Of a stretch of 15,434 nucleotides of DNA, positions 14,622 through 15,434 are shown piece after piece. The stretch's first letter is position 1. The number at the start of each line of letters is the position of its first letter. This DNA comes from Pyrinomonadaceae bacterium (GTDB lineage: Bacteria > Acidobacteriota > Blastocatellia > Pyrinomonadales > Pyrinomonadaceae), in the NCBI GenBank assembly GCA_013695245.1, contig JACDAW010000028.1, positions 1-15,434 on the forward strand, given 5' to 3'. Position numbers and translations under genes: made by a program. Below the pieces are notes generated by a model, which did not search any database, was not told the DNA's origin, and saw only the letters and a list, made by a program, of their open reading frames with translations.

Positions 14622-15434
14622 TTATTTGGGCTGGATGCGAAGTGTGTAGCTGCAAATATCAATCTTGTCGTCGGGCGCAACGGGCACTCTTTCTTCGCGC
14701 GGGGCTTCGCGCCCGCTCAACATCGTCGGGTTTCTGCCCTTCGCGGTAAGCCAGTGTTTCCCGTCCGCGTCAAAGGTAAGGATAGCGTGAAGCCGACTTA
14801 CCTCCGGGTCGCCCTTGAGAGGAACGTCCACTGCCGTTGAGCGCGAGCCGCGACCGATGGTCGCCTCCGGTTTCATCACGGGCACAACCGTTTGACGCAC
14901 ACCGTTATGCCAAACCTCCATTGAATAAAGCTCGATGGGGCGCGCGCGAACTTGCGTCACTTCACCTTCGTTCGGCTCATTCTCGTTTCCCGGCAACTCC
15001 GTTTCATTTAACTGTGGTTGTGTTGGTGCTGATAGGGGCGGCATGGGGCGCGGCGTGACCATCGTGTGCCCGCCCTCTTCGCTCGAATCCCATACGGGTT
15101 GCACGCGAAATTCCCCCTTGCTGAGCGTGCCGTCAACTCTTAGTTCGACGGCAAAAGATTTCGTCGCAAGTTGCGTGTGCCCGGAGAGTTCGCGCGCGCG
15201 TCCCGATAAAATATGAAACAGACCTTGCTCAAGCCCGCGCCGCTTCTCGCCGCGCCATTCGTGATCGTCTTCGGCGTTTAGATAAACGATATATTCGCGC
15301 GGAATGTAGGTGGGGCCGCCGGGCGGCGTAAACATCTCGCGCTGCATCACGGCTTCGATCTCGCGCGCGATGCGCACAAAGAATTCTTCCCAGACGCGAC
15401 GCGGTTGCGCGTTTTCGTCCACTTGAGCGAGCGG
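14622..15434 (-). CDS. FHA-domain protein with FhaA-like (DUF3662-like) N-terminal domain, start probably outside the window
   Basis: The frame stays open to the window edge. A GTG at 15420-15422 would give 266 residues but has no ribosome binding site, so the true start is probably upstream. Counting from that GTG, residues 10-110 resemble the N-terminal domain of FhaA (WEEFFVRIAREIEAVMQREM 11-30, YIPREYIVYLNAEDDHEW 39-56, then a helix with GLEQGLFHILSGRAREL). A Pro/Glu/Asn-rich linker spans about 112-160. A C-terminal FHA domain (about 165-264) has GRGS (190-193) and VSRLHAIL (208-215) with the conserved Ser and His, while the usual NG pair is replaced by GRN (229-231). FHA domains bind phosphothreonine peptides, usually from Ser/Thr kinases, none of which is visible here. 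It converges on the signalling operon and is probably a separate transcription unit. Domain calls are good; its partner is unknown. Confidence 0.82.
   Translation of the reverse strand, partial: PLAQVDENAQPRRVWEEFFVRIAREIEAVMQREMFTPPGGPTYIPREYIVYLNAEDDHEWRGEKRRGLEQGLFHILSGRARELSGHTQLATKSFAVELRVDGTLSKGEFRVQPVWDSSEEGGHTMVTPRPMPPLSAPTQPQLNETELPGNENEPNEGEVTQVRARPIELYSMEVWHNGVRQTVVPVMKPEATIGRGSRSTAVDVPLKGDPEVSRLHAILTFDADGKHWLTAKGRNPTMLSGREAPREERVPVAPDDKIDICSYTLRIQPK

Noticed and set aside
1..15434. CRISPR arrays, tRNA or rRNA genes, transposons, phage genes
   Set aside because: No regular direct-repeat arrays, cloverleaf-like sequences or transposase/integrase motifs were seen in reading the window; all large frames are explained by the genes listed.

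Overview
This window looks like chromosomal DNA from a moderately GC-rich Gram-negative-type bacterium. My best guess is an Acidobacteriota member of the Blastocatellia/Pyrinomonadaceae kind. That guess rests on the style of the peptide-binding proteins (long low-complexity insertions), the PocR-GAF-GGDEF protein and the FhaA-like FHA protein. It is inference from protein character, not a database match. I see no insertion sequence, CRISPR array, tRNA, rRNA or phage gene.

Bases 1-8087 (+ strand) hold an oligopeptide/dipeptide ABC importer locus. The order is a 5'-truncated substrate-binding protein gene, a second and complete lipoprotein-type binding protein gene, oppB-like and oppC-like permeases, and oppD-like and oppF-like ATPases. 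The permease and ATPase genes are tightly packed (gaps of 23 and 6 nt, then an ATGA overlap). Between the second binding protein and oppB lies a GC-rich stem-loop that could set the usual high binding-protein to low permease ratio. Both ATPases carry the same four-cysteine C-terminal motif.

Bases 8088-8412 are non-coding. They hold a terminator-like hairpin with a T-rich tail, a second small hairpin and a weak promoter candidate.

Bases 8413-14535 (+ strand) form a four-gene signalling operon: (1) a PocR-GAF-GAF-GGDEF diguanylate cyclase with intact active site and I-site; (2) a large AAA/STAND-like protein with a REase-like segment and a C-terminal RsbW-type HATPase, in which the key residues of all three folds look altered; (3) a STAS anti-sigma-factor antagonist with a conserved phosphoacceptor-type serine; (4) a GAF-HD-GYP c-di-GMP phosphodiesterase. 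The set pairs c-di-GMP synthesis and breakdown with a partner-switch (anti-sigma/anti-anti-sigma) pair. It is the most interesting system here. No sigma factor and no PP2C phosphatase is present in the window.

A perfect 15-bp inverted repeat follows and probably serves as a bidirectional terminator. Bases 14622-15434 (- strand) hold a convergent FHA-domain protein with an FhaA-like N-terminal domain, whose true start probably lies beyond the window edge.
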